A stretch of 64,000 nucleotides of DNA, taken from contig NZ_JABBEA010000001.1 of the NCBI RefSeq assembly GCF_012912005.1, positions 930,001 through 994,000 of the forward strand, in the 5' to 3' direction. This DNA comes from Paenibacillus sp. SZ31 (GTDB lineage Bacteria > Bacillota > Bacilli > Paenibacillales > Paenibacillaceae). The notes beneath the pieces were generated by a model that saw nothing but the letters and a program-made list of their open reading frames with translations, was not told the DNA's origin and did not search any database. Every line of letters starts with the position of its first letter. Within the stretch, counting starts at the first letter, position 1. Below, one piece after another: positions 15,082 to 24,391 of the stretch. The position numbers were made by a program, and so were the translations under genes.

Positions 15082-15912
15082 TTAATCTTTTAACGACTCT
15101 ACCTCAGATTCCGGCAAGCCACTTGCCTTTGCAATAACAGAAACTTCAATTCCTAGAGAAAGCATGTTTCTTGCTATTTCAAGAGCTTTTTTACGTTCGC
15201 CCTTTTCCGTAGCCCATTCAATCATGGAAGCTTCGTCATGTAAATATTTCTGCCGCTCTTCATATAAACGACGCGCTTCCCGATCCTGACTCAAGAACTC
15301 CAGCGTATCCATCGCCTTCTTCAAAGTAGGTTCATTCATTTGCAATACCTCCCAATTGGATTTATCAGCACCTTTCAGGAACAAAAGCCAGTTAATCAGC
15401 CCGCCTTCCATCGGAACGGATTGATCGTCCAGTTTGGACAGCTCCATGAAATGCACTTCAAGATCATCACTAAGTTCAAGTCCGGTGTGGTCTTCCCTCA
15501 GATGAAAAACATTATGATAACGCTCATTCGCGATAAACGAGTAATTCAAAATATTAATGGTGACGCACTTTTTCAATTCTTTGTATGTCTGACCTTCCTG
15601 CAGCTGGCTCGAATAACGCTTGCTCCAATAGTATAGGGTACGCTTTTCGATGTCATATTTATTAAATAACTGCATTTCAATGTTGATCAGCTTACCTTCA
15701 GCTGTTTTCGCCCAGATATCAAATATGGACTGTTTATCCAAAGGAGCATCTTTATCGGTATACGGGTTAAGTAGTACGATCTCTGTCAGTGGCTGTTCAC
15801 CCGACTCTGCAAACGTTCGGTTCAAGAACACAAGCAGGACATCTTTATTTTCCTCACTGCCAAAAATACGTTTGAAAACAAAATCGTTTCGAGGATCGAG
15901 CAAATCAGACAT
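15082..15912 (-). CDS. Rpn family recombination-promoting nuclease
   Basis: 276 residues from the start chosen here. Rpn/PD-(D/E)xK transposase-like nucleases (PDDEXK_2) make DNA breaks that promote RecA-independent recombination (known for E. coli RpnA). Seen: the family's N-terminus LLDPRNDFVFKRIFGSEENKDVLL, then DKQSIFDIWAKT...GKLINIEMQ with the D, E and Q core residues, and YWSKRYSSQLQEG. The C-terminal SVIAKASGLPESEVESL is the usual end of the family. A longer frame opens at 16002, but homologues begin MSDLLDPRNDF, and GGAG lies 11 bases before that ATG. Monocistronic. Confidence 0.88.
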   Translation of the reverse strand: MSDLLDPRNDFVFKRIFGSEENKDVLLVFLNRTFAESGEQPLTEIVLLNPYTDKDAPLDKQSIFDIWAKTAEGKLINIEMQLFNKYDIEKRTLYYWSKRYSSQLQEGQTYKELKKCVTINILNYSFIANERYHNVFHLREDHTGLELSDDLEVHFMELSKLDDQSVPMEGGLINWLLFLKGADKSNWEVLQMNEPTLKKAMDTLEFLSQDREARRLYEERQKYLHDEASMIEWATEKGERKKALEIARNMLSLGIEVSVIAKASGLPESEVESLKD

Positions 15913-16227
15913 CTGACCATCAACTCCGTTTTTTCCTATTATACCATGCTTGTAATGATTAATTGCAGCATCAACCTCCTTTATGCAAGTTAAACATTCC
16001 ATACCAAATACAATCTCTTATTGCTTATTTAGTCATGAGGATGCTGTCTTTCTCCATTTATAATTTAGTCCCTTTTGAACTAAGGGTAATTTTAACTTAT
16101 TTGTTATTAATAAACGCAGTGTGTTACCATTAATTTAATAAATTGCTTAAAGAGAAGACACCAATATATCTATATATCCAATTCCTTATCTCGTTCCTAC
16201 CCAACATCTCTAAAGGAGAGCAATTTC

Positions 16228-16749
16228 ATGAAACAATACTCTCAAGCTAGTGACTCTTCAAACATCTCACTACCAAAATCGTGGATACGTAGACATCCGA
16301 TTTTCACTACATTTGCATTATTGATTCTTGTACTGTTTGCCGCCTTATTCTTGTATTTCTGGCTCCGTCCCTACTTCTCCACCTTTGACCGTTCTGAGAA
16401 AGGAGAATTGAGCTATTCGATGCCTTCGCGGAATGGTGAATATACCGCCGAGATTTATGGTATGCCCTATGGTGGTGCGGCAGGCGGGGTTACGATGTGG
16501 GTCGATGTGAAGAAGACGAATGCCCCTGAGGACTCCACAGTAAAAACGATCTATCGTTCCGAGCACCACGGAAATAATCATCTTGAATGGGAAAGTGAAA
16601 ACACACTCCGAATTGAAAACTGGAATGAGTACACAGATGAGAGCATTACCCTCAACACTGATGAGGAAATATATGATGGCAGGGGCTGGGCGTGCAAAAG
16701 CTTGCGGATGAAAGACCAGTATGTGCGATGTCTGGCACCTGAAAAGTAA
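16228..16749 (+). CDS. single-pass membrane protein, DUF5412-like
   Basis: 173 residues. A short cytoplasmic head, one membrane helix (about 26-48, FTTFALLILVLFAALFLYFWL), then an extracytoplasmic domain. The domain begins with SRNGEYTAEIYGMPYGGAAGGVTMWVDV, a pattern of DUF5412-like proteins, and ends with two cysteines (C158 in GWACKS, C168 in VRCL) that could pair. Function unknown. ATG follows AAAGGAGAG. Isolated gene with its own terminator downstream; nothing in the neighbourhood explains it. Confidence 0.75.
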   Translation: MKQYSQASDSSNISLPKSWIRRHPIFTTFALLILVLFAALFLYFWLRPYFSTFDRSEKGELSYSMPSRNGEYTAEIYGMPYGGAAGGVTMWVDVKKTNAPEDSTVKTIYRSEHHGNNHLEWESENTLRIENWNEYTDESITLNTDEEIYDGRGWACKSLRMKDQYVRCLAPEK

Positions 16750-16880
16750 AGCAATCTCGCCGCAAAATGACCTCCTGACTACATGGCTGATCATCTTGAT
16801 GCGTGCGTAGTACTCACTGCATTCACTCATCTGAAGCCTCACACGGTGCAAGCAGTTTGAAGTACAAAACATAAAGCAAG

Positions 16881-16913
16881 CCCCGCTCACCGACTTCCTC
16901 GGCAAGCGGGGCT
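16881..16913. terminator. intrinsic terminator
   Basis: GCCCCGCT/AGCGGGGC with an inner CCGA/TCGG, ending the 16228-16749 transcript. The remaining part of the 508-bp gap to 17257 is pyrimidine-rich on the + strand and shows no gene. Confidence 0.7.
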
Positions 16914-17257
16914 GCTCTGCTCTTGTTCTACATATTTCCCTTTATCTGTTTATACTAAATTGTGGTCTGTACATGCTCGTTCACACTAACAATATCGTAG
17001 CTGTCGCACTTAAAACACATGACAACTCATACTTTCTCTTTCACATCTATTCTACCACTTAATCTTGAGTACCTTCTGCTTCTGCTCACAATTGTGCCTT
17101 ACACTCTATTTCTATCACTTTCAGCTTGATCGCATCTTACAACAACAATTAGTTTTTGTTGTCCTTGTCACTTCTAATTCAATCCATTTTCTCTATCTCT
17201 ACTCCCGCTTCAAACTCTTCTGTTCTCATTCGTCCTTATCCGTCCCAGTTCGTCTCC

Positions 17258-18388
17258 CTACTTACGCGGTGACACTTCACCACGTTCTTCCCGCTCTTTC
17301 ATCTCTTTGCGTACCACCACTTCGAGCTTCTGCCGATTGGCAAGTAATCCGGGATCGTTGGGCAAGTACTCACGGGCTTTGGTGTTATGCATCAGTGCCT
17401 GCTCCCAGTTGCCCAGATGGGCATAGCAGAGAGATAGTCGGGCATGTGGCAGCCAGGTACGACATGCCACAGGCACCGGGCGCAGACCGGGATCGTGGCT
17501 GCTAACGTCTACCGCCTGCATATACCAATAGATCGCCGAGACGGGTTCCTGCCGTTCATGGAAACAAGCCGCAATGGCGCAGCAAAAATCGGCATGCGGC
17601 AGGTCATATTGAAATGACTGCAGCAATGCTCCGAGCTTACGGCCCGGCTCACCCAGTCGTTCATAACATTCCGCCAGCCGCGCGCAGGCAATGAGACGAT
17701 CCTCGCGGTAACCGCTGGGCTGCTCCAGCAGCTTCGCGTACCCGCGTGCCGCCGCCGCATAACGCTGGCGGTCATAACATTCGCCTGCATAATAGAACAG
17801 CAGGCGACCTTGGGCTACGCCCTCTTCGGCGATCCATTTGCGCAGAATGCGCACGTTTCGCGCCGAATGATGTCCCGCTTCGCGGCGGTGCGTGACGGCA
17901 ATATCTGCCGTAATGACCCCGCTCGGCGGGAAGCTGAGCTGCTCGTGCAGCCGGCCATGCCAGCGGTACCCGGCATCTCGCTTGACCAGGCGAAGTCGTC
18001 GGTCCGTCACAAGCGGACTTCCCTCCGGCCCCTCGGCCAGCGTGTAGTTCAAGATCACAGCCGCCGTCTCCCCCTCAGACGGCAACTGCTGCTTCAACAC
18101 CGCAAGCTTCGCCCGTTCCGCGGGCAGCAGCACATCGTCCGCATCCAGCCACAGGATATACTCCTGCGTGGCCTTGGCGAATGACTCATTCCGCGCTGCG
18201 GCAAAGTCTTCCTTCCATTCATACGTGTAGACCTGGTCGGTATACTGCGCAGCGATGTCCATCGTACGATCTGATGAACCGGTATCCACGATGACGATCT
18301 CGTCCGCGATGCCGGCAACCGAATCGAGACAGCGTGCCAGCGTGCGTTCCTCGTTCTTCACAATCATGCACAAACTGATGGTGATCAC
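17258..18388 (-). CDS. family 2 glycosyltransferase with TPR tail
   Basis: 376 residues. The N-terminal GT-A domain (1-230) starts MITISLCMIVKNEERTLARCLDS, has VDTGSSDRT and the DXD-type metal site LDADD (about 99-103). The C-terminal part (about 190-350) consists of helical TPR-like repeats (AECYERLGEPGRKLGAL, ARLSLCYAHLGNWEQAL). GT2-TPR proteins in Paenibacillus and Bacillus add sugars to surface or spore proteins (known in general); acceptor unknown. It lies beside the nucleotide-sugar and methyltransferase genes on the same strand but separated by about 250 bp with inverted repeats, so it may be a separate transcript. Confidence 0.9.
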   Translation of the reverse strand: MITISLCMIVKNEERTLARCLDSVAGIADEIVIVDTGSSDRTMDIAAQYTDQVYTYEWKEDFAAARNESFAKATQEYILWLDADDVLLPAERAKLAVLKQQLPSEGETAAVILNYTLAEGPEGSPLVTDRRLRLVKRDAGYRWHGRLHEQLSFPPSGVITADIAVTHRREAGHHSARNVRILRKWIAEEGVAQGRLLFYYAGECYDRQRYAAAARGYAKLLEQPSGYREDRLIACARLAECYERLGEPGRKLGALLQSFQYDLPHADFCCAIAACFHERQEPVSAIYWYMQAVDVSSHDPGLRPVPVACRTWLPHARLSLCYAHLGNWEQALMHNTKAREYLPNDPGLLANRQKLEVVVRKEMKEREERGEVSPRK

Positions 18389-18450
18389 GTTTTGAGCCCC
18401 TTCCTGTCGTACGCGTATTGCGAAATTTCATAACGGATTTCAGCCAATTG

Positions 18451-18604
18451 GAAAATCTAACGAATCTGAGGCGCGCTATTCTCGCATTTTAGGCAACCAT
18501 TGGTCGTTTATCGCAGCTTTTGGATGAAATAGCGTCGCTTAGATTCCTTACATTTTTCCCCTTTCCAAAATCACCAGCATAAGGCGTGTGAGATTCGTTA
18601 GAAC
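18451..18604. repeat. intergenic inverted repeat, AATAGCG...AGATTC units
   Basis: A ~32-nt unit (AATAGCG, then AGATTC.TTA.ATTTT) occurs once on the minus strand (18480 to 18451) and once on the plus strand (18528-18560), about 26 of 32 positions matching; a third partial copy (AGATTCGTTAGAAC) ends at 18604. Together they make a large potential cruciform between two glycosylation genes. Probably a dispersed non-coding element. Confidence 0.6.
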
Positions 18605-18639
18605 ATAGAATAGCTCTGTCGTCACACTAAACAACACCG

Positions 18640-19386
18640 CTACACTTCCCCACTCCCCTGACGGCGAAGACGTTTCACCTGCTCCACTGCACTGTCCAAT
18701 GCCTTCTTACGCTGCTTCATTGCGCGTAGATGCTGTTGTTCCACCTCAGCAAAATGGATATGATCCAGCTTCATCCACTCCATCAGTTGATCCAAAGTCG
18801 GCGATATGTGAGGCTGCGTTCTCCGCCGTCTGCGGGCCACGCAACATAGATATTTATGATGAACTTCCAGTTTCAAGACTTCGAAATACGGCATCAGGCA
18901 CATCGCCAGGCTTCCTGCATAGAACGTCTGCTTGTGATCATAGAACGGATGATAGCCATACGGCACGGTTACAACCAGCGTCCCATCCTCTTGCAACAGC
19001 CGATGAATCTGGTTCAACAACGTCTCCGGATGAGCAAAATGCTCCAGCACTTCTCCAAGCAGTACCGTGTCAAAGGTAGTCCTTACTTTCCATTGCGTAA
19101 TGTCCAGCATTCGAAAATCCACATTGTTCCTAACTGGCTTGGACTCTTTAGCAAGCTCGGCTTGCGCGTATCGGATACTTTCTTCTTCCAAATCGACCCC
19201 TGTTACACGAAATCCTTCACGCGCCAGCAAAATGGACGTAATGCCCTGACTGCAACCAACATCCAGGATGCGTTTACCTGTGGTCTCGCGGCACATCCAG
19301 TGGACGCGTGTCCGGGTCGCTTCATGAGAATCTTCCGAATTGATTTCGCCGTAATAGCGTTCACTCACCCGGTCATGATTTGCCAT
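18640..19386 (-). CDS. class I SAM-dependent methyltransferase
   Basis: 248 residues from ATG 19386, chosen because GGGAGA sits six bases upstream; a longer frame to 19476 would overlap the previous gene by about 100 bp. Motif I ILDVGCSQG, motif post-I VTGVDLEEES, DFRMLDI and FDTVLLGEVLEHF identify the fold. The C-terminus is basic and helical (MKQRKKALDSAVEQVKRLRRQ). It overlaps the end of the nucleotide-sugar dehydrogenase by 14 bp, so the two are translationally coupled and it is likely to methylate a glycan or sugar intermediate of this cluster. Substrate not identifiable. Confidence 0.88.
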   Translation of the reverse strand: MANHDRVSERYYGEINSEDSHEATRTRVHWMCRETTGKRILDVGCSQGITSILLAREGFRVTGVDLEEESIRYAQAELAKESKPVRNNVDFRMLDITQWKVRTTFDTVLLGEVLEHFAHPETLLNQIHRLLQEDGTLVVTVPYGYHPFYDHKQTFYAGSLAMCLMPYFEVLKLEVHHKYLCCVARRRRRTQPHISPTLDQLMEWMKLDHIHFAEVEQQHLRAMKQRKKALDSAVEQVKRLRRQGSGEV

Positions 19387-20776
19387 AATCTTCTCCCGTT
19401 TTTCCTTGCCGAACAGGTTGGCCCAGCACCACAATATTTCCCCCGTGACATCCGGCCGTTGCATTGCGTGTATCAAAAATCAGCTTTGCATGATCCGCCA
19501 TCTCCTGATAATTGAATCCCGAATGATCCGTCGTAATGATCACCAGATCAGCCCATGTCCACAATTCTGGCGCAGCAGGCCGAGACTGGAGTATCGTACC
19601 GTCATCCTTACGGAAGACAGGCACCATTGGATCGGTGAAAACCACATCTGCACCCGCTGCGCTCAGTAGCCGGAAGACGTCCAGCGCTGGCGATTCGCGC
19701 AAGTCGTCGATGTCTTTTTTATAAGCCATACCCGCCAGAACAACACGCGCTGCCTGAACAGATACACCATTCTGCTCCAGCAGCTCCATTGCACGCTTCA
19801 CCACTCTCTCTGGCATTTGCCGATTGGTTGCATCTGCCAGCTGGATGAATTGCAGCTCCGATCCCTGCCGGTTTGCAGCCCAGGACAGATAGATCGGATC
19901 GATTGGAATACAATGTCCGCCGATGCCGGGACCGGGATAGAATGGCATATAACCAAATGGCTTGGTGGCCGCCGCACCCAGCACCTCCCAGATGTTTACA
20001 CCCATCTGTTCACAGGCCGGAGTCAGCTCATTCACGAGTGCAATGTTGACACTGCGAAATGTATTTTCGAACAGCTTCGCCGTCTCCGCTACCGTCGTTG
20101 AACTGACCGGCACAACTTCGTTGAGAAACGAGCCGTAGAACTGTTTACCATAATTCAGACATGCGGGTGTGGAGCCACCAATGATCTTCGGGGTATTTTT
20201 CACTCCATAACTCACACTGCCCGGATCTACCCGCTCTGGAGAATAACAGACGTAGAACTGTTCTCCAGCTTGCCAGCCGTTTGCCGCTTCAATCGGTTGT
20301 TTCACGCGTTCCTCCGTCGTGCCCGGATAGGTCGTGCTTTCCAAAATAACCAGGCTGCCCTCCTGCAAATAAGGAGTCATGCCATCCACCGCTGCCGAGA
20401 TATACGAGATATCCGGTTGATGCTCGGCGGTCAGCGGAGTCGGCACACAGATGACAATGACATTGGCTTGCGCAACCACTGCGTAATCGGTACTTGCCGT
20501 GAACAACCCTGCCTGCATCAGAGACTGTACAACATCATCTTCTATACCGATGACATACGAATGTCCGGCACGCAGCTTGGCTACCTTGGAGGTATCGATA
20601 TCGATACCGTGTACCTGATAACCTGCCTGTGCCATCTCCACAGCCATGGGTAAACCTACATAACCCAGACCGACGACAACAGCTTTCAGGGAGCGGTCAT
20701 TGATGTGTTGCAGTGTATTATGTTGCCGCTCCCCTTCTTTTCCCCCGCGCTGCTCGTGCTGATGATTCTCTTCCAT
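19373..20776 (-). CDS. nucleotide sugar dehydrogenase (UDP-glucose/GDP-mannose family)
   Basis: 467 residues from ATG 20776. NAD-dependent two-step oxidation of a UDP-hexose to the uronic acid. Seen: Rossmann start AVVVGLGYVGLPMAVEMAQAG, VPTPL, ILESTTYPGTT, the catalytic Cys in PGPGIGGHCIPIDP, and the C-terminal domain ILVLAGMAYKKDIDDLRESPALD-like stretch. It most resembles UDP-N-acetyl-hexosamine dehydrogenases of the WecC/WbpA type, but the exact sugar is not decidable by eye. The longer frame to 20848 includes an improbable lead sequence; GGAGG eight bases before 20776 decides the start. Downstream of the SDR dehydratase, separated by a hairpin. Confidence 0.9.
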   Translation of the reverse strand: MEENHQHEQRGGKEGERQHNTLQHINDRSLKAVVVGLGYVGLPMAVEMAQAGYQVHGIDIDTSKVAKLRAGHSYVIGIEDDVVQSLMQAGLFTASTDYAVVAQANVIVICVPTPLTAEHQPDISYISAAVDGMTPYLQEGSLVILESTTYPGTTEERVKQPIEAANGWQAGEQFYVCYSPERVDPGSVSYGVKNTPKIIGGSTPACLNYGKQFYGSFLNEVVPVSSTTVAETAKLFENTFRSVNIALVNELTPACEQMGVNIWEVLGAAATKPFGYMPFYPGPGIGGHCIPIDPIYLSWAANRQGSELQFIQLADATNRQMPERVVKRAMELLEQNGVSVQAARVVLAGMAYKKDIDDLRESPALDVFRLLSAAGADVVFTDPMVPVFRKDDGTILQSRPAAPELWTWADLVIITTDHSGFNYQEMADHAKLIFDTRNATAGCHGGNIVVLGQPVRQGKTGEDYGKS

Positions 20777-20811
20777 TCCTTCCACCTCCAAACGCTCCAC
20801 CTCCCTTCGGT

Positions 20812-20852
20812 GGGCGTGTCTGAAAACTCCGAACGAGTTTTGAGACACGCCC
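20812..20852. repeat. 17-bp palindrome within the glycosylation operon
   Basis: GGGCGTGTCT and AAAACTC pair with GAGTTTT and AGACACGCCC around a CGAAC loop, one G-G mismatch. It fills the gap between the dehydratase stop codon and the next gene's ribosome site. No T run follows, so not a classical terminator; could be an RNA processing or stability element, or a dispersed palindromic repeat. Confidence 0.7.
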
Positions 20853-21841
20853 TAGTCGATATATCCGCCTGCACGCAAAAACTGGGCGATCGCTGGCTTG
20901 TTCATCATGGCACTGTCCGAACGATACTCGGAGAAGTTCACACGAGACAGGCTGCTGTACTGATCCGTCAGTCCCTTGTCCTGATGCTCAGGCAGGATGA
21001 CATAATACTGTGCATCGTATTGATACGTGCGCGGTGCTTCATAGGGCGAAATGAGCACTTCATGCAATTTCTCGCCTGGACGTATGCCTGTCACCTTATA
21101 ATCGAAGGATGGACGACCTGCCTGTTCCAACATGACGGATGCAAGTTCCGTCATCTTGCAAGCTTTCATTTTCATCACAAAAGTCTCCCCGCCCACGGCC
21201 GCCTCAGCCGCCTTAAGCAGTAAATGTATGGCTTCGGTACGCGTTAGGAAAAAGCGGGTCATGCCTTTGTCCGTAATGGTCGGGCTCTTGCCTTCATCGA
21301 TCTGACGACGGAACAAGGGCACGACACTGCCGCTGGTTCCAAGCACATTGCCCCCGCGGATGCAGACAAACCGAGTGCCTTCACTCAGCCAGTTGGCGCG
21401 AATCATCATTTTTTCACCCAAGGCCTTCGTCATGCCATATACGTTAATCGGATCTACCGCCTTATCGGTGGACACATCAATGACTTTGGGAACCTGCATG
21501 CGGATCGCAGCCCGAATAATGTTCTGCGTCCCGATCACATTCGTCTTTAACGCTTCATCTGGCTGGTCCTCGCAGACTGGAACATGCTTCAACGCAGCTA
21601 GATGGAAGAGCACATCTACGCCTTTGCACGCATCTTCCACTGCCCGATAATCCCGGATGTCCCCAATGACGAATCGCAGACGCGGGTCATGGTTGAACTC
21701 ACGCTGCATCGCAATCTGGGCGTATTCATTACGTGACAGAAGACGAATCTCAGCCGGGTCCTGCTCCAGCAGCACCTCGGTCAGCTTTTGACCCCAGGAG
21801 CCTGTTCCTCCGGTGATCAGAATCGTTTGTCCTTGAATCAT
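20852..21841 (-). CDS. SDR nucleotide-sugar 4,6-dehydratase/epimerase
   Basis: 329 residues. Extended SDR of the polysaccharide biosynthesis (CapD/FnlA/PseB-like) group. Seen: TILITGGTGSWGQKL (NAD-binding TGxxGxxG), GDIRDYRAVEDAC, LFHLAALKHVPVCE, TDKAVDPINVYGMTKALGEK. Reaction: NAD-dependent dehydration and/or epimerisation at C4-C6 of a UDP-GlcNAc-type substrate (known for the family); which one is uncertain. Start ATG 21841, preceded by GGGAGG. It is the second gene of the cluster after the rhamnosyltransferase-like gene (18 bp apart), and supplies substrate logic for the dehydrogenase downstream. Confidence 0.88.
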   Translation of the reverse strand: MIQGQTILITGGTGSWGQKLTEVLLEQDPAEIRLLSRNEYAQIAMQREFNHDPRLRFVIGDIRDYRAVEDACKGVDVLFHLAALKHVPVCEDQPDEALKTNVIGTQNIIRAAIRMQVPKVIDVSTDKAVDPINVYGMTKALGEKMMIRANWLSEGTRFVCIRGGNVLGTSGSVVPLFRRQIDEGKSPTITDKGMTRFFLTRTEAIHLLLKAAEAAVGGETFVMKMKACKMTELASVMLEQAGRPSFDYKVTGIRPGEKLHEVLISPYEAPRTYQYDAQYYVILPEHQDKGLTDQYSSLSRVNFSEYRSDSAMMNKPAIAQFLRAGGYID

Positions 21842-21859
21842 GGATGAATCCCTCCCAGC

Positions 21860-22549
21860 TCAGATCATGAATTCGCGTAATACCTGTGCCATCTCATCTC
21901 GGCTTAACCGGTCATTGGGCGGTACCCTTTTGACTGAAGTATTATTGGAATGCACGATGTTGACATAATTGCGCGGAGCAAGCAGCTCGTGCGGCAGTTC
22001 GATGACATTGCCATGTGTACCCCTGCCCGGAAGCTTCACCCGGTACCCCGCTGCATATTCGGTCGTTTGGTACAAGTAGACATAGAATTGCGGAGAACGG
22101 TGAAATGCCGGGGCCATCTCATTATTCACGCTATCCCACAGATAACCATTCTGATTAATTAGGGCCATCGTCTGCGGTTGTGGCTGAATATCGTAGAGCT
22201 GTTGAACAAAAGTCTTATGGTACAGATCATCCGAATCCAGACGGGCAATATAGAGTTGCTCCGCACCTTCGGCAAATGCCAGAATGGCACGCACACTCTC
22301 GATATTGGTTCCAAAACGAATATTGGAAGGAAGCGGCTCCTGACTTGCCAGAATTTCCTGCATCAAGTCCCCCGATTCCTTGGACAGCTTCACCACCGTT
22401 AGGAAATCCTGATTCGTCTGTGCCTTCAGGCAATGCAATGTGAACGTGCGGAAGATGCTCATCCGACGCTCCAGCCATTCCCGCGTCAATCGCTGCGGGT
22501 CCATCCCGTAATTGTTGAAGTTAATCTCAATCACAACTTTCCTGGACAT
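21860..22549 (-). CDS. putative rhamnosyltransferase-like glycosyltransferase
   Basis: 229 residues from ATG 22549 (AGGAGG six bases upstream; the frame could open five codons earlier). Matches the rhamnosyl-transferase-like Pfam group in overall pattern: R-x-MSIFRTFTLHCLKAQTNQDF, the region ARLDSDDLYHKTFV with a DSDD metal site (about 111-114 of the longer frame), LINQNGYLWD and HSNNTSVK. The donor is not provable from sequence. First gene of a minus-strand operon that continues through the dehydratase, dehydrogenase and methyltransferase. The 310-bp divergent gap to the next gene (22550-22859) should contain both promoters. Confidence 0.8.
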   Translation of the reverse strand: MSRKVVIEINFNNYGMDPQRLTREWLERRMSIFRTFTLHCLKAQTNQDFLTVVKLSKESGDLMQEILASQEPLPSNIRFGTNIESVRAILAFAEGAEQLYIARLDSDDLYHKTFVQQLYDIQPQPQTMALINQNGYLWDSVNNEMAPAFHRSPQFYVYLYQTTEYAAGYRVKLPGRGTHGNVIELPHELLAPRNYVNIVHSNNTSVKRVPPNDRLSRDEMAQVLREFMI

Positions 22550-22859
22550 AACATTCCTCCTCATGAACGCTGCAAATTCCGTTTACCGGATACAGACCTT
22601 TTTCAATGTGATGATACCGTCTTCTACGAAAACCTCTTCTACCTGACTGATTGCTTACGAGAAACATCCCGCTCACCAACCCAGCACTCTATAACATATG
22701 AATCGCTGATAGAAGCGGTAACGACAGATGTACTACCTTTCAACGAAATAGATTGATATACACTTGAAGATGGTGCCCTGCGGGTCGAACGTACATATCG
22801 TTACTGTAGCCGCAACATAGAATAGAGCAGTTCAATTTTCAAAGGGGGCAACCACTGGA

Positions 22860-23570
22860 ATGAATTCGATCTATCTTGAAATGGAAGGTGTGCTTGATCA
22901 GCTTGAAGCGGCGCTTCTTGAACAGCGTCCTCTCTCTCTTGTGCGAGTTGGCGATGGCGAGAATATCGTCATGTCTCAAGAAACCGTATGGCCCACAGAA
23001 CAGGTTCTTCAGGAGCGTTGGGCCATTAAGGCCAATTTAGGACAAAAAGGACTGAGCCTTCCCAACCCGCAGCTACGGGATGAGGTCGCGGCCTCCTTGC
23101 AACGGGCCGATATCGTCGGCATTCTTCCCCGCGGTGATAGCACCATTAACGCTCCGGATTATCTCAAAAGACCCCTGACCGATATGGTGTTTGCACACTT
23201 TGGCATCTCTCCTCCACTGACTTGTCATGCCTGTGTCAATCGGGAGCTGGCGCAGAACCCGCGTTTCTGGCAGATGCTTGCAGGCAAGCGTGTTCTTCTC
23301 GTTACCCGTGAAGTTGAGGCACTGCGTGCCACGCTCGAACAGGAGCCGTATCATCTGAACATCGTGACTGCACTGCCCTTCGACAGCTATGATCAGAAGG
23401 AGGACATGTTGCAATGGATTCAGACAAATCAAGATACCTTTGATGTTGCTCTCTTCTCCTGCGGTGTTAACGCCGTTATTCTTGCTGAGCGAACAGCTGC
23501 ACTCGCAGGCAAAGTTGCCATCGACTTTGGTAAAGCCAACAACATCATTCTCAAGGGTCGCGCCAACTGA
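22860..23570 (+). CDS. GT-D fold glycosyltransferase
   Basis: 236 residues. Typical GT-D domain: PLSLVRVGDGENIVM (the DGE signature, about 28-36), IVGILPRGDSTINAP, the central C-rich TCHACVNRELAQNP, KRVLLVTREVEAL and FDVALFSCGVNAVIL with the final DFGKANNIILKGR. GT-D enzymes act on glucosylated Ser-rich adhesins in streptococci (DUF1792, known); in Paenibacillus they sit with surface glycosylation genes, as here. Divergent from the operon on the other strand. ATG preceded by AAAGGGGGC. Followed by a strong terminator. Confidence 0.85.
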   Translation: MNSIYLEMEGVLDQLEAALLEQRPLSLVRVGDGENIVMSQETVWPTEQVLQERWAIKANLGQKGLSLPNPQLRDEVAASLQRADIVGILPRGDSTINAPDYLKRPLTDMVFAHFGISPPLTCHACVNRELAQNPRFWQMLAGKRVLLVTREVEALRATLEQEPYHLNIVTALPFDSYDQKEDMLQWIQTNQDTFDVALFSCGVNAVILAERTAALAGKVAIDFGKANNIILKGRAN

Positions 23571-23634
23571 TCCACACGGACACCTCCTTCAGATGAGCGA
23601 GCTACATTGAGATGTACTGATGCTTGTATGACAA

Positions 23635-23663
23635 AAACCCCCGACTCCTTGAGCCGGGGGTTT
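23635..23663. terminator. bidirectional terminator
   Basis: AAACCCCCG/CGGGGGTTT with a loop of 11 nt, between convergent genes; T run on + is short, on - longer. Confidence 0.8.
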
Positions 23664-23794
23664 CATGCTGAGCGCTAGTCGAAACCTATCGCTACATTGC
23701 CTTATACTTCTGGGTTTCTGGGTTTGAAGCGAACTCTGCCGTGGGCGAAGCGATATTGAAGCACTCTGCTGTTCTCACATTACGTCCTTCACAA

Positions 23795-24202
23795 CTAGTT
23801 GGTGGCTGCAATGCCATAAAACAATTCCGGCCCGGTTCTTACTGCTGTGGACACCCCCGAGATGAACGAAGTATACACGCTTTCCATTGCTGGTGGTGCA
23901 GACAGATCCTGAGCTGTGAACGAATGAAATTCGGCACCGCCGTTCTGTCCAACCGTACCTTCAGCACGGTAGATGACATAGAAGGGATCATATAGGAATC
24001 CCCGTACCAGCTCCACAACAAAGGTATCTCCCAGTTCTCCAGTAACACCTACTGTCCCGTTCAACGTAATAATGGGATTCGCCACGCCCTGTGTCTGAAG
24101 ACCAATCGCGCCGAATGCTTCCGGGGATGGACCTAGAGATATTCCGGGCTGTCCTACGGTTCCCGAGTTCATCGAAGTTCTCATATCGAGAAACACGCCC
24201 AT
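23795..24202 (-). CDS. hypothetical beta-rich protein
   Basis: 135 residues from ATG 24202, chosen because GGAGGTG is six bases upstream; the frame opens five codons earlier. Sequence is rich in Gly, Thr, Ser, Val and Pro, without Cys, membrane helix or signal peptide. It begins MGVFLDMRTSMNSGTVGQPGISLGPS and has GNGTVGVTGELGDTFVVELVRG-like strands, a composition reminiscent of spore-coat, exosporium or filament proteins. I do not recognise a family. Isolated, between terminators and the RluA-type gene on the other strand. Confidence 0.65.
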   Translation of the reverse strand: MGVFLDMRTSMNSGTVGQPGISLGPSPEAFGAIGLQTQGVANPIITLNGTVGVTGELGDTFVVELVRGFLYDPFYVIYRAEGTVGQNGGAEFHSFTAQDLSAPPAMESVYTSFISGVSTAVRTGPELFYGIAATN

Positions 24203-24391
24203 GAGTAACACCTCCAATGCTATGGGATACCATATCCTATGAATCTCACAACTCTTCGGATTGGATGTATAGCAGATTCCATGAACCTATTTTTATTTGT
24301 CGACTGTTAGTGGTATATTGAACTGCATAACGAAATGAACGGATCGTATGCACACAAGCGGTACAGGCTGTTCAGAAGGAGATTATTATTC

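Noticed and set aside
15082..15912. Active transposon
   Set aside because: Rpn proteins are transposase-like nucleases, but no terminal inverted repeats or target duplications are visible around the gene.
15913..16002. Longer Rpn start at 16002
   Set aside because: Family members start MSDLLDPRNDF; the extra 30 residues are unlike the family.
19387..19476. Longer methyltransferase start at 19476
   Set aside because: It would overlap the dehydrogenase by about 100 bp; the ATG at 19386 has a strong ribosome site and fits coupling.
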